From Pseudoprimorskyibacter sp. (lineage in GTDB: Bacteria; Pseudomonadota; Alphaproteobacteria; Rhodobacterales; Rhodobacteraceae), in the NCBI GenBank assembly GCA_029251265.1, contig JAQXDR010000072.1, forward strand, positions 1-63,051: DNA of 63,051 nucleotides, in the 5' to 3' direction. The position numbers were made by a program, and so were the translations under genes. Within the stretch, counting starts at the first letter, position 1, and each line of letters starts with the position of its first letter. Of the stretch, positions 46,661 to 56,552 are shown in pieces. Below the pieces are notes generated by a model that had not been told where the DNA came from, did not search any database, and saw only the letters and a program-made list of their open reading frames with translations.

Positions 46661-47956
46661 TCACACGTCAGGATACAACGGAAACCGTGCGCACAGCGCG
46701 GACACTTCGGCTTTGACATGATCTTCAATATCGGAATTCCCTGCCTCGCCATGTGCGGCCAGTCCATCCACGACGCGAATGATCCAATCTGCGATCTGAC
46801 GGAATTCTGTTTCACCAAACCCACGCGTTGTTCCCGCCGGAGATCCAAGTCGAATACCCGATGTCACCATCGGTTTTTCCGGATCGAAAGGAACACCGTT
46901 TTTATTGCAGGTGATATGCGCGCGTCCCAACGCCTTTTCCGTGGCGTTTCCTTTGACACCTTTGGGACGCAGGTCCACCAAGACGACGTGGGTGTCGGTC
47001 CCGTGTGTCACTGTGTCCAGTCCGCCTTTGATCAGCTGATCCGACAGGGCCTGTGCATTCGCAATGACCTGTTTTTGGTAGGTTTTGAATTCGGGGCGCA
47101 GTGCCTCGCCAAAGGCCACGGCCTTGGCAGCGATCACATGCATCAAAGGACCACCCTGAATCCCGGGGAAAATGGCCGAATTAAACTTTTTTGCCAAAGC
47201 TTCATCGTTGGTCAGGATCATGCCACCACGGGGACCACGCAGGGTTTTGTGTGTGGTGGTGGTCGCCACATGCGCATGTGGAAACGGTGATGGATGCTCA
47301 CCAGCTGCGACAAGACCTGCAAAGTGTGCCATATCCACATGCAAATAGGCCCCAACACTATCTGCAATTTCACGCATGCGGGCAAAATCGATTTGGCGTG
47401 GAACGGCCGATCCGCCCGCGATGATCATCTTGGGTTTATGCTCCGCCGCCAAGGCAGCGACTTGCTCATAATCCAATAAGTTATCCTGTTTGCGCACACC
47501 ATACTGCACGGCATTGAACCATTTACCCGACTGGTTCGGCCGCGCCCCGTGCGTCAGGTGCCCGCCAGCATCAAGGCTCATGCCTAAGATTGTATCTCCG
47601 GGCTGTAAAAGCGCCTGAAACACCCCTTGATTCGCCTGACTGCCAGAGTTTGGTTGAACGTTGGCGAAGCCGCAGTCAAAAAGCTCGCACGCACGCGATA
47701 TTGCAAGGTCTTCGGCAATATCAACCCAGTCACAGCCGCCGTAGTACCGCCGACCGGAATACCCTTCGGCATATTTATTGGTCATCACAGAGCCTTGCGC
47801 CTCTAGAACGGCTCGGCTGACGATATTTTCGCTGGCAATCAACTCGATCTCGTCACGTTGGCGGCCAAGCTCGCCTGTGATTGAACCGAAAAGCTCTGGA
47901 TCGGTATCGGCCAAGCTGCGGGTAAAGAACCCAGTGGCGCGGTGCGGTGCGTTCAT
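46661..47956 (-). CDS. glyA: Serine hydroxymethyltransferase
   Basis: 431 aa from the ATG at 47956 ([15 protein letters not shown]) with AGAGGTAA upstream. The PLP Lys is Lys237 in [29 protein letters not shown] and [16 protein letters not shown] are family signatures. It interconverts serine and glycine and supplies one-carbon units. It is divergent from nadK. Confidence 0.97.
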   Translation of the reverse strand: MNAPHRATGFFTRSLADTDPELFGSITGELGRQRDEIELIASENIVSRAVLEAQGSVMTNKYAEGYSGRRYYGGCDWVDIAEDLAISRACELFDCGFANVQPNSGSQANQGVFQALLQPGDTILGMSLDAGGHLTHGARPNQSGKWFNAVQYGVRKQDNLLDYEQVAALAAEHKPKMIIAGGSAVPRQIDFARMREIADSVGAYLHVDMAHFAGLVAAGEHPSPFPHAHVATTTTHKTLRGPRGGMILTNDEALAKKFNSAIFPGIQGGPLMHVIAAKAVAFGEALRPEFKTYQKQVIANAQALSDQLIKGGLDTVTHGTDTHVVLVDLRPKGVKGNATEKALGRAHITCNKNGVPFDPEKPMVTSGIRLGSPAGTTRGFGETEFRQIADWIIRVVDGLAAHGEAGNSDIEDHVKAEVSALCARFPLYPDV

Positions 47957-48120
47957 TTGCGTTACCTCTGATTGGTCTGCGGTCTGATGCGTGGTTAACC
48001 CATGTGCACGCTTTGAAAAAGCTGGAATACGACGCCCTGCGACAATGACGCGGCAGCACTGGTCACGCACCGGCTGTTATGGTTGGATAAGACATAATGC
48101 AGCGGAACAGGAAAGCCACA

Positions 48121-48882
48121 ATGCCCCAAAGAATTTCTTTTGCGGCGAGCAAAGCGCCTTTGGCGCAAACGGCTCTGGCCAATCTCATCCGGCAATATGA
48201 TAATCACAGCCCCAAAGAGGCCGATGTGATCGTCGCACTTGGGGGCGATGGCTTCATGCTGGAGACATTGCACAACACCCAAGGTCTGAATGTACCGGTC
48301 TACGGTATGAATCGTGGAACCGTCGGGTTTTTGATGAACGAATATTCCGAACATGCATTGGAAACCCGCCTTGATGAGGCCGAAGAGGCTGCCCTGACTC
48401 CTCTTCGGATGGTTGCCGAAACCTGCGACGGTCAGCGTCATAATGCTTTGGCGATAAACGAGGTATCTCTTTTGCGCGCGGGACCACAAGCCGCGCGCTT
48501 ACAGATCAGCGTAGATGGACGTGTTCGGATGGACGAGCTGGTGTGCGACGGCGCCTTGGTGGCCACCCCTGCAGGATCCACGGCATACAACTATTCCGCG
48601 CACGGGCCTATTTTGCCGATTGGAGCAGAAATCCTGACACTGACGGCAATGGCTGCATTCCGCCCAAGACGTTGGCGCGGAGCCTTGTTACCACAGTCAG
48701 CCGAGGTCGCCTTTGAGGTTCTTGAACCGGAAAAACGGCCCGTGATGGCCGAGGCAGATGCCCGGTCAGTTCGGGATGTCATGCGGGTCACGATCCGCGC
48801 TGCTCAGGATATATCGCACCGTGCGCTTTTTGATCCTGGACACGGGCTGGAAGAGCGCCTGTTGCGCGAACAATTTGTATAA
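48121..48882 (+). CDS. nadK: NAD kinase
   Basis: 253 aa from the ATG at 48121 ([10 protein letters not shown]) preceded by AGGAAAG; an upstream in-frame start is less likely. GGDG at 41-44 and [20 protein letters not shown] are the NAD-kinase signatures. It phosphorylates NAD to NADP. Confidence 0.95.
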   Translation: MPQRISFAASKAPLAQTALANLIRQYDNHSPKEADVIVALGGDGFMLETLHNTQGLNVPVYGMNRGTVGFLMNEYSEHALETRLDEAEEAALTPLRMVAETCDGQRHNALAINEVSLLRAGPQAARLQISVDGRVRMDELVCDGALVATPAGSTAYNYSAHGPILPIGAEILTLTAMAAFRPRRWRGALLPQSAEVAFEVLEPEKRPVMAEADARSVRDVMRVTIRAAQDISHRALFDPGHGLEERLLREQFV

Positions 48883-48945
48883 TCTGCGTCAAAAGGCCGT
48901 TTACGAACATCTGATGCCAGTCAGCTTGCGAAGAGTATTTTGGCG

Positions 48946-49476
48946 TCACTCGATATAGATATCTGAAACTTCGACAAAAGCAGAGTGATCCCTACCATAA
49001 GCCACCAATGCAAGCGTGCGCACCGCGTTTGCCCTTGGCGTGCGCCTCATCAGCCTGCCAGAGGCTTCAAACGCGCTTAGAGGCAGTGTCACATCAGACC
49101 ATCCGTCCGTGGCCTCAAAACCGATTTGGTAATATTGCCAAGGCATGCGAGTGCCGCTAGTCCGCAAATGCAGATAATACTTTTGACCATTTCCCCGGAC
49201 CCGCAGCCGAATTTGCGTCGCAGTCTCAGGAAGGCTGACAGGTCTACGGACCTGGATAAAGCCCCCGTTGTTTGCCGTCGATACACGACCTTCGAGACGA
49301 AGCGCCCCGTCTGCCAATGATGCACGGCCCTGACTAACGCCTCCCATGACCTGATCTGTGAAAAACGACCAGCCGGACGACGTGCCTTGCGAAAAATCTT
49401 CCAGTGGGGCCGCAGACGTGGATGGGGTAAGAGGCATGGTGAGTAACATAACTAAAGCTGCGATGTGGGCGCGCAT
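48946..49476 (-). CDS. Exported CIA30-family protein
   Basis: 176 aa from the ATG at 49476 with a GGAG site. A signal peptide (MRAHIAALVMLLTMPLTPSTSA) is followed by a jelly-roll CIA30 domain: WSFFTDQVMGGVSQG, YYLHLRTSGTRMPWQYYQI and a C-terminal VSDIYIE. Mitochondrial CIA30 assists complex I assembly; bacterial exported forms are uncharacterised. It is convergent with nadK. Confidence 0.85.
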   Translation of the reverse strand: MRAHIAALVMLLTMPLTPSTSAAPLEDFSQGTSSGWSFFTDQVMGGVSQGRASLADGALRLEGRVSTANNGGFIQVRRPVSLPETATQIRLRVRGNGQKYYLHLRTSGTRMPWQYYQIGFEATDGWSDVTLPLSAFEASGRLMRRTPRANAVRTLALVAYGRDHSAFVEVSDIYIE

Positions 49477-49576
49477 GGTATCTCCGCGATTGTGCATCAG
49501 AATAACTAGCACGACATGCAGACGCGTCGAGTCGTTGCTCTATAAACGACTTCCCTGACGGATTTCAGAATAACAT

Positions 49577-49597
49577 TTGTTACATAAAACGTAACAA
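49577..49597. promoter_or_regulatory. TTGTTAC-N7-GTAACAA inverted repeat
   Basis: Seven-base perfect arms 101 nt upstream of the CIA30 start and 8 nt after the alpha/beta hydrolase stop. It overlaps a smaller dyad, TAACA-TT-TGTTA. It could be an operator of the CIA30 gene; with no T-run, a terminator is less likely. Confidence 0.4.
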
Positions 49598-49604
49598 CGG
49601 GCGC

Positions 49605-50441
49605 CTATGGACTGGCAGTATTACGAATAAATTCAATCAGTCTGTCTCGTGCTGTTGGATCTGTCCAAAGCCCGTTATGCGTGCCGGCCTCGACCGTGAT
49701 CAACTCTTTTTGGCTGCTTGCCAGCAAGTCGAAAATTGCCTGTCCATGCGCGTAAGGCACCATCTGGTCATCCGTACCATGCAAGACCAAAACGGGGGTA
49801 ATCACGTCTGGCGCGCGCCGGGCACTGTTCCACCGGCTGCGTATCTGGCTTAGGATCGGTTCTGGCAGCGGAAAATGGGTTTTGGCGATGTCCGGCATGG
49901 ACAAATAAGGTGCTTCAAGAACTATTCCTTTCGGCAGATGTGCCTCAGAGCGGCGGCGCAGTTGTTCGTCTAGTGCCAAAGCGACCCCGGTCCCGAGGCT
50001 TTCGCCGTAAATGATCGCTGGCGTCTCGCCGACCAGATCCGATGCAGCCTGCCAAACCGCTAGCGTGTCTGCGATGATCGCAGGCTCCGATGGGTAGCCA
50101 TCCGACCCTGAGGCACCACGGTATGTTGGTGCCAAAAGACCAAACCCTTGCTGCGTCAAGAACCGAAATCTTGCAGCACGAGAGGCAAGATTTCCGGAGT
50201 TTCCATGTAGATAAAAAACAACGGGCTGCCCTGACGCAGGCGGAACGGACCAGACAAAAATTTCAGCCCCGGCCACAGCAAAACGGTGTTCGGTTGCTGT
50301 TGGCAGGCCCGCCGCCTCGGGCGTAATATGCAAAGGGCTAAAGGGATAGATTGCCCGACGTTCCAGCCAATCAAGTGACGCACTCGCCTCAACCGCCAAA
50401 AGACAAAGAACCAAAGACATCTGAAAAATACGATGCATCAA
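49605..50441 (-). CDS. Exported alpha/beta hydrolase
   Basis: 278 aa. An N-terminal hydrophobic stretch (MSLVLCLLAVEASA) looks like a signal peptide. The fold is clear: oxyanion region FYLHGNSGNLASR, nucleophile Ser in IIYGESLGTG, Asp in LVLHGTDDQMVPY and His in GTHNGLW. It is similar to BEM46/YqjL-type serine hydrolases; the substrate is unknown. The start overlaps the pccR stop by ATGA. Confidence 0.87.
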   Translation of the reverse strand: MMHRIFQMSLVLCLLAVEASASLDWLERRAIYPFSPLHITPEAAGLPTATEHRFAVAGAEIFVWSVPPASGQPVVFYLHGNSGNLASRAARFRFLTQQGFGLLAPTYRGASGSDGYPSEPAIIADTLAVWQAASDLVGETPAIIYGESLGTGVALALDEQLRRRSEAHLPKGIVLEAPYLSMPDIAKTHFPLPEPILSQIRSRWNSARRAPDVITPVLVLHGTDDQMVPYAHGQAIFDLLASSQKELITVEAGTHNGLWTDPTARDRLIEFIRNTASP

Positions 50442-51829
50442 TTAACCTCGTAAGGAAGCAAATCCCGGGAATGCGGATGAATCGTCAGGCGTCTTTCCAA
50501 CGGTGGAACTGAGCGTTGGTGACATCTCGTTCGTTCGCAGATCCGACACGAGATACCTATAGGTTCAAACGCGGTGTCATGGCCCAGATCCAGACCATCG
50601 GCATATACCAAAGCTGGCGCGTGGCTGACCTCGCATCCAAGGGCGATTGCATATCTGCGCAATGGCGCACCAAAATGGCCACCGGGTTTTGACACATCAC
50701 GGGCTAGACTAATGTAGCGCACCCCATCGGGCGTTTCCGCCAATTGGCGCAAGAAGCGACCGGGTGTTTCAAAGGCACGATGGACATTCCAAAGAGGACA
50801 AGCCCCCCCGAAGCGGGCGAATTGCAAGCGCGTTGCCGAATGTCGTTTGGTGATTGTGCCCGCCTGATCCACACGCACGAAAAAGAACGGCACCCCCTTC
50901 GCGCCAGGTCTTTGCATCGTTGACAGACGGTGCGCCACCTGTTCGATAGAGGCGCCAAAACTATTGGCCAGCAACTCCAGATCATGACGACAGCTCCGTG
51001 CGCTATTTAAAAAGGCACCGTATGGCAGCATCGCGGCGCCCGCGAAATAATTCGCGAGCCCGATCTTCGCGATAGCACGCGCCGCATCCGACTGAAATCG
51101 GGCCAAATCAAGCGTGGCTTCAAGTAGAGGCTCTTGCATCAAAAGCGCGATTTGCAACAACATCTGAAAAGTTCGCGTTTCAGGTGGCGCGTGTGCGGAC
51201 AGCGTAAGTTTTTGCGTGTGAGGATCAAAGTGACGCAATGTATCTGACTGCGACAGCTGTACCGATATGTTGCGGGACTTAAAAAAATGAGTGGCCGCTG
51301 TGCGGGCATCGCCTTGCGCATATGAAAAGTGTTCCGCCGCCTGATCAACCGCATCAATGTAGTTATCGCAGTAATGGAAGAAATCGCGAACTTCTTCCCA
51401 AGGACTGGGTTGCAACTGCGCCCCTTCACGACCCAAAGCTTCATCAAGGGACGCCAACCGTTCGTGTGTTTCACGATAGGACCGATGCAGCGCCAGAAAA
51501 GCATGTGCCAAAGCCGGCGCGTTCGACGCCGTTAACCTAAGATCAGCCAAGGGCGGTGCGACATCCGAAAAAACCGGATCAGCCAAGGCCTCTCGCATGT
51601 CCGTAACCAAACGCTCCGCGTCAGAATGGCCTAGTTCGGTGACGTCTTGTCCGAATTCCCGCGCCAGTGCCAGCACTACAGTCGTGCTTACTGGTCGGTT
51701 ATTGTTTTCCATCTGATTGAGATAAGGCAAAGAAACGCCAAGCTTGGCAGCAAACGTCTTTTGAGTAAGGCCAAGCCTGCCACGAATTTCACGCAGCTTT
51801 GCCCCCGCATAAAGTTTTTGTTGTGCCAT
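50438..51829 (-). CDS. pccR: Short-chain fatty acyl-CoA regulator PccR (ScfR family)
   Basis: 463 aa. An N-terminal XRE helix-turn-helix (LREIRGRLGLTQKTFAAKLGVSLPYLNQMENNNRP, residues 12-45) is followed by an IrrE-like middle region (about 150-280) and a C-terminal Cys-rich DUF2083 module (ISCRICERTRCHQRSVPP). This architecture defines ScfR proteins such as PccR of Rhodobacter sphaeroides, which controls propionyl-CoA carboxylase in response to short-chain acyl-CoA. Repeats of the TTTGCAAA type upstream of pccB fit its reported binding motif. It follows the MFS gene by 43 nt. Confidence 0.88.
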   Translation of the reverse strand: MAQQKLYAGAKLREIRGRLGLTQKTFAAKLGVSLPYLNQMENNNRPVSTTVVLALAREFGQDVTELGHSDAERLVTDMREALADPVFSDVAPPLADLRLTASNAPALAHAFLALHRSYRETHERLASLDEALGREGAQLQPSPWEEVRDFFHYCDNYIDAVDQAAEHFSYAQGDARTAATHFFKSRNISVQLSQSDTLRHFDPHTQKLTLSAHAPPETRTFQMLLQIALLMQEPLLEATLDLARFQSDAARAIAKIGLANYFAGAAMLPYGAFLNSARSCRHDLELLANSFGASIEQVAHRLSTMQRPGAKGVPFFFVRVDQAGTITKRHSATRLQFARFGGACPLWNVHRAFETPGRFLRQLAETPDGVRYISLARDVSKPGGHFGAPLRRYAIALGCEVSHAPALVYADGLDLGHDTAFEPIGISCRICERTRCHQRSVPPLERRLTIHPHSRDLLPYEVN

Positions 51830-51872
51830 GCCTAAATCCGCCGATGCGTGGTGCCTTTAAATCATCGCAAAG

Positions 51873-53102
51873 TCAGGCTGTGCCGTCCAGTGCGTCAAGC
51901 CGCGACGTGCGACGGATAACATACGTGATCGCTAAAATTGCAGCAAACGCTGTTGAAATCTGTAACCACAACAAGGGTGTGGCGCCAGTTCCCGGGGCTA
52001 GCACCTCGCCTGCGACCTGACTAAGGGCTGCTCCGCCACCAATGTTGATCGCGCCCCCCAACCCAGAGGCTGTACCAGCCAGATGGGGCCGAACCGACAA
52101 CGTACCAGCCATTGCATTCGGTAAAACCATACCGTTCCCGATTCCAACAAACACCATGCTACCAAAGAAAACCGATGCACTGCCCATCCCCAATAGAAAC
52201 AAACTAAGTGACCCCGCTATCCCGCAAAAATTAATAAGCGTACCCCAAAAGATCATTTTATTGATGCCAAAGCGTCTCGAGTAGCGGCCAGAGACAAAAT
52301 TACCTGTAAAATAGCCCAAAGCCGGTGCACCAAAGACAATCCCCAGCATAGTCTGATCCATGCCGAAAACCTCGGTGCCCACAAAAGCGGCACCGCCCAT
52401 GTAGGAAAAAAACGAACCGGAGGCAAAAGCTGCCGCCATGGCGTAGCCCCAAAACCTGGGTGAGCGCAGCAGTTCGGGATATTCTCCAAATTGTTGAGCA
52501 AAGCTTAGCCCGCTTGGACGCGCCGTTTCGCCCAAATCCGCCCAAGTCCAAACAATCATACCCAGCCCCAATATCAAAAGCAGTAAGAAGCTGGCCTGCC
52601 ATCCATAGATATCGGCCAGAACGCCACCGACAGCCGGGCCAAGCATTGGCACGACAGACATCCCCATTGTGACATAGCCGATCATAGAGGCAGCCTGATC
52701 TTGCGGGACCATGTCGCGCACCACGGCACGGCTCAGCACCATGGCAGTGACAACGCCTGCTTGCATCATTCGGAACACCAGAAACACAAAAGCGGATTGT
52801 GCCAACATGCAGCCAAGCGTCGCCAGAACAAATACCACCAAGCCCCCAATGATCACGGGTCTGCGGCCTAGTTTGTCAGACAGCGGACCGATAACCAGCT
52901 GCAACCCCGCATTTACCCCTAAATACAGGGATACGGACAGCTGCATAACCGCATAATCTGTTTCGAAATACTCCGCCATAATTGCCAACGATGGGACAAA
53001 AATGTTCATGCCCAGCACAGAGATTCCTGCAAGCAGAACCAGTGTTACCAGTTTGGGCGGTGTAGAGCGGTCCATAAATCGGACAGGGCGCAATGCGGTC
53101 AT
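51873..53102 (-). CDS. Bcr/CflA-type MFS efflux transporter
   Basis: 409 aa with twelve membrane helices. Motif A GPLSDKLGRRPVII after helix 2 and GPAVGGVLADIYGWQASF (motif C) after helix 5 indicate a 12-helix drug/H+ antiporter of the Bcr/CflA group. The cargo is unknown. It is divergent from pccB and probably transcribed together with pccR. Confidence 0.88.
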   Translation of the reverse strand: MTALRPVRFMDRSTPPKLVTLVLLAGISVLGMNIFVPSLAIMAEYFETDYAVMQLSVSLYLGVNAGLQLVIGPLSDKLGRRPVIIGGLVVFVLATLGCMLAQSAFVFLVFRMMQAGVVTAMVLSRAVVRDMVPQDQAASMIGYVTMGMSVVPMLGPAVGGVLADIYGWQASFLLLLILGLGMIVWTWADLGETARPSGLSFAQQFGEYPELLRSPRFWGYAMAAAFASGSFFSYMGGAAFVGTEVFGMDQTMLGIVFGAPALGYFTGNFVSGRYSRRFGINKMIFWGTLINFCGIAGSLSLFLLGMGSASVFFGSMVFVGIGNGMVLPNAMAGTLSVRPHLAGTASGLGGAINIGGGAALSQVAGEVLAPGTGATPLLWLQISTAFAAILAITYVIRRTSRLDALDGTA

Positions 53103-53178
53103 GGCGACGATCCGTATGCGGCTTGGCGGGATTTGTCCAAGGGTTTATAAAAACTCTTTCATAAGAAAAATCATAAAG

Positions 53179-53236
53179 TTTGCAAATTTGCGATTTGCAA
53201 TAAAAAAATTATCCAATTTTTGCAAATTTGCGCAAA
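53179..53236. promoter_or_regulatory. Two TTTGCAAATTTGCG boxes, probable PccR operator
   Basis: TTTGCAAATTTGCG occurs at 53179-53192 and again at 53219-53232, exactly 40 bases apart (about four helix turns). The first is followed by a further TTTGCAAT; the second ends as TTTGCGCAAA, a perfect palindrome. TTTGCAAA-type repeats are the reported operator of ScfR regulators such as PccR. The second box ends 60 nt before the pccB ATG; the first lies 77 nt from the divergent MFS start. Confidence 0.75.
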
Positions 53237-53296
53237 ATCTCTTGAGCCCTCCCTACTGCCTTGTATAGCTGAGGTCCAACGAAAGGGGACCGCACG

Positions 53297-54829
53297 ATGA
53301 AAGATATCATGCAAGAACTCGAAAGCCGACGGCAGGCTGCCCGGATGGGCGGCGGTGAGCGAAGGATCGCCACACAACACACAAAAGGAAAACTGTCTGC
53401 ACGCGAGCGGATCGACCTTTTATTGGACGAGGGCAGTTTCGAAGAGTTTGATATGTTCGTGGCCCATCGCTGCACTGATTTTGACATGGAACATCAGCGC
53501 CCCGCAGGTGACGGCGTGGTGACAGGCTGGGGCACGATCAACGGCAGAATGATATACGTCTACAGTCAGGATTTTACTGTTCTGGGGGGATCAGTCTCTG
53601 CCACCCACGCGCAAAAAATTTGCAAAATCATGGATATGGCCATGCAGAACGGGGCTCCGGTCTTGGGTCTGAACGATTCAGGCGGGGCGCGCATTCAGGA
53701 AGGCGTAGATGCCTTGGCCGGATATGCAGAGATCTTTCAGCGCAACGTCTTGGCCTCTGGTGTTGTTCCACAAATCAGCGTGATCATGGGCCCCTGCGCG
53801 GGCGGCGCGGTCTACAGTCCGGCCATGACCGATTTTATCTTCATGGTCAAAGATAGCAGCTACATGTTTGTCACCGGACCAGATGTGGTCAAGACCGTCA
53901 CAAACGAAGTCGTCACCGCCGAAGAACTGGGCGGTGCCAGCACACACACAAAGAAAAGCAGCGTGGCTGACGGGGCCTTTGAGAACGACGTAGAAGCCCT
54001 TGCAGAAGTGCGTCGATTGGTCGATTTTCTACCTGCTAACAACCGCGAGAAACCGCCCGTACGTCCGTTTTTTGATGATCCGGCCCGTGTCGAGCATAGC
54101 CTCGATACCCTCATCCCAGAAAATCCCAATACGCCCTACGACATGAAGGAACTGATCCTCAAGATCGCAGACGAAGGCGATTTTTACGAGATTCAGGAAG
54201 ACTTTGCCAAGAACATCATCACAGGCTTTATGCGGCTTGAGGGTCAGACTGTAGGGGTCGTGGCCAACCAGCCCATGGTGCTAGCCGGCTGTCTGGACAT
54301 CGACAGTTCGCGTAAGGCCGCGCGCTTTGTGCGGTTCTGCGACGCGTTCGAAATCCCCCTTCTGACGCTTGTGGATGTTCCGGGCTTTCTGCCCGGAACA
54401 TCTCAGGAATATGGTGGGGTCATCAAACACGGGGCCAAGCTGCTTTTCGCCTATGGCGAGGCGACAGTGCCCAAGGTCACGGTGATCACCCGCAAGGCCT
54501 ATGGCGGGGCCTATGATGTTATGTCGTCCAAACACCTGCGGGGCGATATGAACTATGCATGGCCCACGGCCGAGATCGCGGTAATGGGCGCCAAGGGCGC
54601 GACAGAAATCCTCTATCGTTCCGAACTGGGCGACGCCGACAAGATTGCGGCAAGGACAGCAGAATACGAAGACCGCTTTGCCAACCCCTTTGTCGCAGCC
54701 GAGCGCGGGTTTATTGACGAAGTGATCCAGCCAAAGTCCACCCGCCGCCGTGTGGCGCGGGCCTTTGCATCACTACGCGGCAAGAAACTGAAAAACCCGT
54801 GGAAAAAACACGACAATATTCCGTTGTGA
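53297..54829 (+). CDS. pccB: Propionyl-CoA carboxylase beta subunit
   Basis: 510 aa carboxyltransferase. [20 protein letters not shown] at the N-terminus, the acyl-CoA oxyanion loops [11 protein letters not shown] and [12 protein letters not shown], and [14 protein letters not shown] with AYGGAYDVM in the second half match PccB. It transfers the carboxyl group from biotin to propionyl-CoA. AAGGGGA precedes the ATG. Its partner pccA lies 2.3 kb further on, with five small genes between. Confidence 0.96.
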   Translation: MKDIMQELESRRQAARMGGGERRIATQHTKGKLSARERIDLLLDEGSFEEFDMFVAHRCTDFDMEHQRPAGDGVVTGWGTINGRMIYVYSQDFTVLGGSVSATHAQKICKIMDMAMQNGAPVLGLNDSGGARIQEGVDALAGYAEIFQRNVLASGVVPQISVIMGPCAGGAVYSPAMTDFIFMVKDSSYMFVTGPDVVKTVTNEVVTAEELGGASTHTKKSSVADGAFENDVEALAEVRRLVDFLPANNREKPPVRPFFDDPARVEHSLDTLIPENPNTPYDMKELILKIADEGDFYEIQEDFAKNIITGFMRLEGQTVGVVANQPMVLAGCLDIDSSRKAARFVRFCDAFEIPLLTLVDVPGFLPGTSQEYGGVIKHGAKLLFAYGEATVPKVTVITRKAYGGAYDVMSSKHLRGDMNYAWPTAEIAVMGAKGATEILYRSELGDADKIAARTAEYEDRFANPFVAAERGFIDEVIQPKSTRRRVARAFASLRGKKLKNPWKKHDNIPL

Positions 54830-54836
54830 GCGTACG

Positions 54837-55403
54837 ATGTCCGACCAGAAAACCATCGAATATTTCTCTGCCGAGATCGTCCACCAGCGAGCCAGGGCAC
54901 TGATTGCCTTCGCGCAGGTTGAACGGGAATGCTTGAGCGCGCATCCAAACGTCGGCGCCTTACATGCTGACTTGCAAACTGTCATCGAAGCGCTGGCACA
55001 CATCCAACGCATGTTCCATCCTAAGGGTTGGGATAAAACCCAGTCGTCAGATAAGGCGTCGGTCAAGCGGGCTAAGTTACTGCGGGATTGGTACAATCTT
55101 GTTGGCAAAAGCCTTCCACAGCTCACCGAAATTCGCAACGCCATCGCACACTCCAAAGACCGAGTAGATACATGGATGGAAAAGTCCACGGATCAGACTT
55201 TCGGACGGCACATGCTTGGCAGCGTCAAGGATCTTAATAAACACGATATCAGGAACGAAGACGTCTTGGGCATGTATGACCCAGAAACGACACAGTATGT
55301 ATTCAATGAACACACTGTGTCGATTGAAAGAGCCATGTCCGAGGCAAATGCGCTTGTTTTGATTTGGCGTGAACATTCTGGTGCGCAGAAAGCTTTGACA
55401 TGA
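54837..55403 (+). CDS. Helical protein with HEPN-type R-x4-H motif, unknown function
   Basis: 188 aa, mostly helical. Residues 97-110 read LTEIRNAIAHSKD; Arg100 and His105 with Asn after the Arg fit the R-N-x3-H catalytic pattern of HEPN RNases. Flanking helices (11-35, 42-58, 76-95) and a last helix (160-182) resemble a HEPN four-helix bundle. A polar insert (112-158) is of unknown meaning. GC is visibly lower than in pccB and RidA. It starts 7 nt after pccB and overlaps RidA by ATGA. The HEPN call rests on this motif only. Confidence 0.6.
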   Translation: MSDQKTIEYFSAEIVHQRARALIAFAQVERECLSAHPNVGALHADLQTVIEALAHIQRMFHPKGWDKTQSSDKASVKRAKLLRDWYNLVGKSLPQLTEIRNAIAHSKDRVDTWMEKSTDQTFGRHMLGSVKDLNKHDIRNEDVLGMYDPETTQYVFNEHTVSIERAMSEANALVLIWREHSGAQKALT

Positions 55404-55795
55404 CCGGACCAACATTCCACCTTCTCTCTCACGGCCCCCGTCCCGTAGCCCCTTTCTCCCACGCGGTCGAGGCGGACGGCTGGGTGATCCTGACCGGTCA
55501 GATGCCCACGGACCCCGCCGCGCCGGACGCCCCCCTGCCCACGGGGATCGAGGCGCAGACCCATCAAGTGATGCAGAACCTGAAATTGATCCTGAACGGC
55601 CTTGGCCTGGATCTGAGCCACGTCGTGCAATGCCGCGCCTATCTGACCGAGTTCGAACATGACTACGCCGCCTTCAACACAACCTACAAATCCTACTTTC
55701 CCGCCGACAGGTTGCCTGCCCGCACCACCGTGGGTGTCACCGCGCTGGCCGTAGGAGCACTGGTTGAAATCGACTGCGTGGCCCGCCGCTCATGA
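55400..55795 (+). CDS. RidA-family protein (Rid/YjgF)
   Basis: 131 aa. PFSHAVEADGWVILTGQMP and the later DLSHVVQCRAYLTEF and PARTTVGVTALAVGALVEID follow the Rid pattern; the catalytic-type Arg is in LPARTTVGV. Archetypal RidA removes reactive enamine/imine intermediates; this one belongs to a subgroup of unknown substrate. The DNA is strikingly GC-rich (roughly 64 percent by eye) next to the AT-richer HEPN-motif gene. It overlaps both neighbours by ATGA. Confidence 0.88.
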   Translation: MTGPTFHLLSHGPRPVAPFSHAVEADGWVILTGQMPTDPAAPDAPLPTGIEAQTHQVMQNLKLILNGLGLDLSHVVQCRAYLTEFEHDYAAFNTTYKSYFPADRLPARTTVGVTALAVGALVEIDCVARRS

Positions 55796-56148
55796 GACGC
55801 AACGGCTGGCACATATTAAGCGATGATGCGCGCTACACACTGACGCGTCATATGCCACCACGCTTTGATATCGCGGCCGAGGCGTGGTTTCCGCCGTGTC
55901 GGCCCGAACGTTTGGCGCGCCAAATCAGACAGGATCTGTGGCGCACTCTGAAACAACTGCGGGGGTTTTCCCCTGTGGTCGAAATTACGACGACAGCCTA
56001 CGGGCTGAACGTACGTGTCGGAGGGCGCCTAAGTGCACAGCAAACACCCAAAACCGCACTGATATCGATACAGCAGCTGATAAACGATCCCGCCTGGCGT
56101 AACCGTTGGATCAGGTGGGCTGCTTTGACCCCGCAGGACCCGACGTGA
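55792..56148 (+). CDS. Small basic hypothetical protein
   Basis: 118 aa, rich in Arg and Trp. No domain is recognised. The stretch FDIAAEAWFPPCRPERLARQIRQDLWRTL looks like a folded alpha/beta protein (20-50), and VVEITTTAYGLNVRVGGRL is probably a beta pair. The ATG overlaps the RidA stop, so it is translated with RidA. It may be a conserved Rhodobacteraceae protein of the pcc region; I cannot assign a role. Confidence 0.65.
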   Translation: MRRNGWHILSDDARYTLTRHMPPRFDIAAEAWFPPCRPERLARQIRQDLWRTLKQLRGFSPVVEITTTAYGLNVRVGGRLSAQQTPKTALISIQQLINDPAWRNRWIRWAALTPQDPT

Positions 56149-56395
56149 GAGTTCATTTGAAATCATATTGGAGGGGCGCGGCCGGGCCAGACGCCTTTGC
56201 GCGACGCCCGTTCGTGATGCACCACGGATCATATGTCCGAACACGATACGGCAATCTCGCAGGATGGGCATCTTTTAAGTTTCGCACAGATGCCAAATGG
56301 CCTATGCTTGCATCAACCTACCGTAGTGTAGGGTTGGGAAGGCCTGGTCGGAAATTGGATTGGGCCAAAGGCGGACGAAACAGGAGAAATCAACA

Positions 56396-56539
56396 ATGTC
56401 CCGTATTTTCAAAGCACTTGTGGCCCTTGGCTTCATGGCAACCATGTCTGCATGCACGACGCCAACCGATGAAGTCGTCGTGGTCGATCCGGGCGACATT
56501 ATGGTCGCACCCGAACCAGTATACGACGGCAAGCTTTAA
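56396..56539 (+). CDS. Small outer-membrane-type lipoprotein, 47 aa
   Basis: Complete short gene: ATG, AGGAG site nine bases upstream, TAA stop. The product begins MSRIFKALVALGFMATMSAC, a lipoprotein signal with lipobox MSAC (Cys20), followed by an acidic tail rich in Val, Asp and Pro ending VYDGKL. Mature length is 28 residues. Similar tiny lipoproteins are common in Roseobacters. It lies between the RidA/hypothetical pair and pccA. Confidence 0.75.
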   Translation: MSRIFKALVALGFMATMSACTTPTDEVVVVDPGDIMVAPEPVYDGKL

Positions 56540-56552
56540 GCTGTACAATTCT

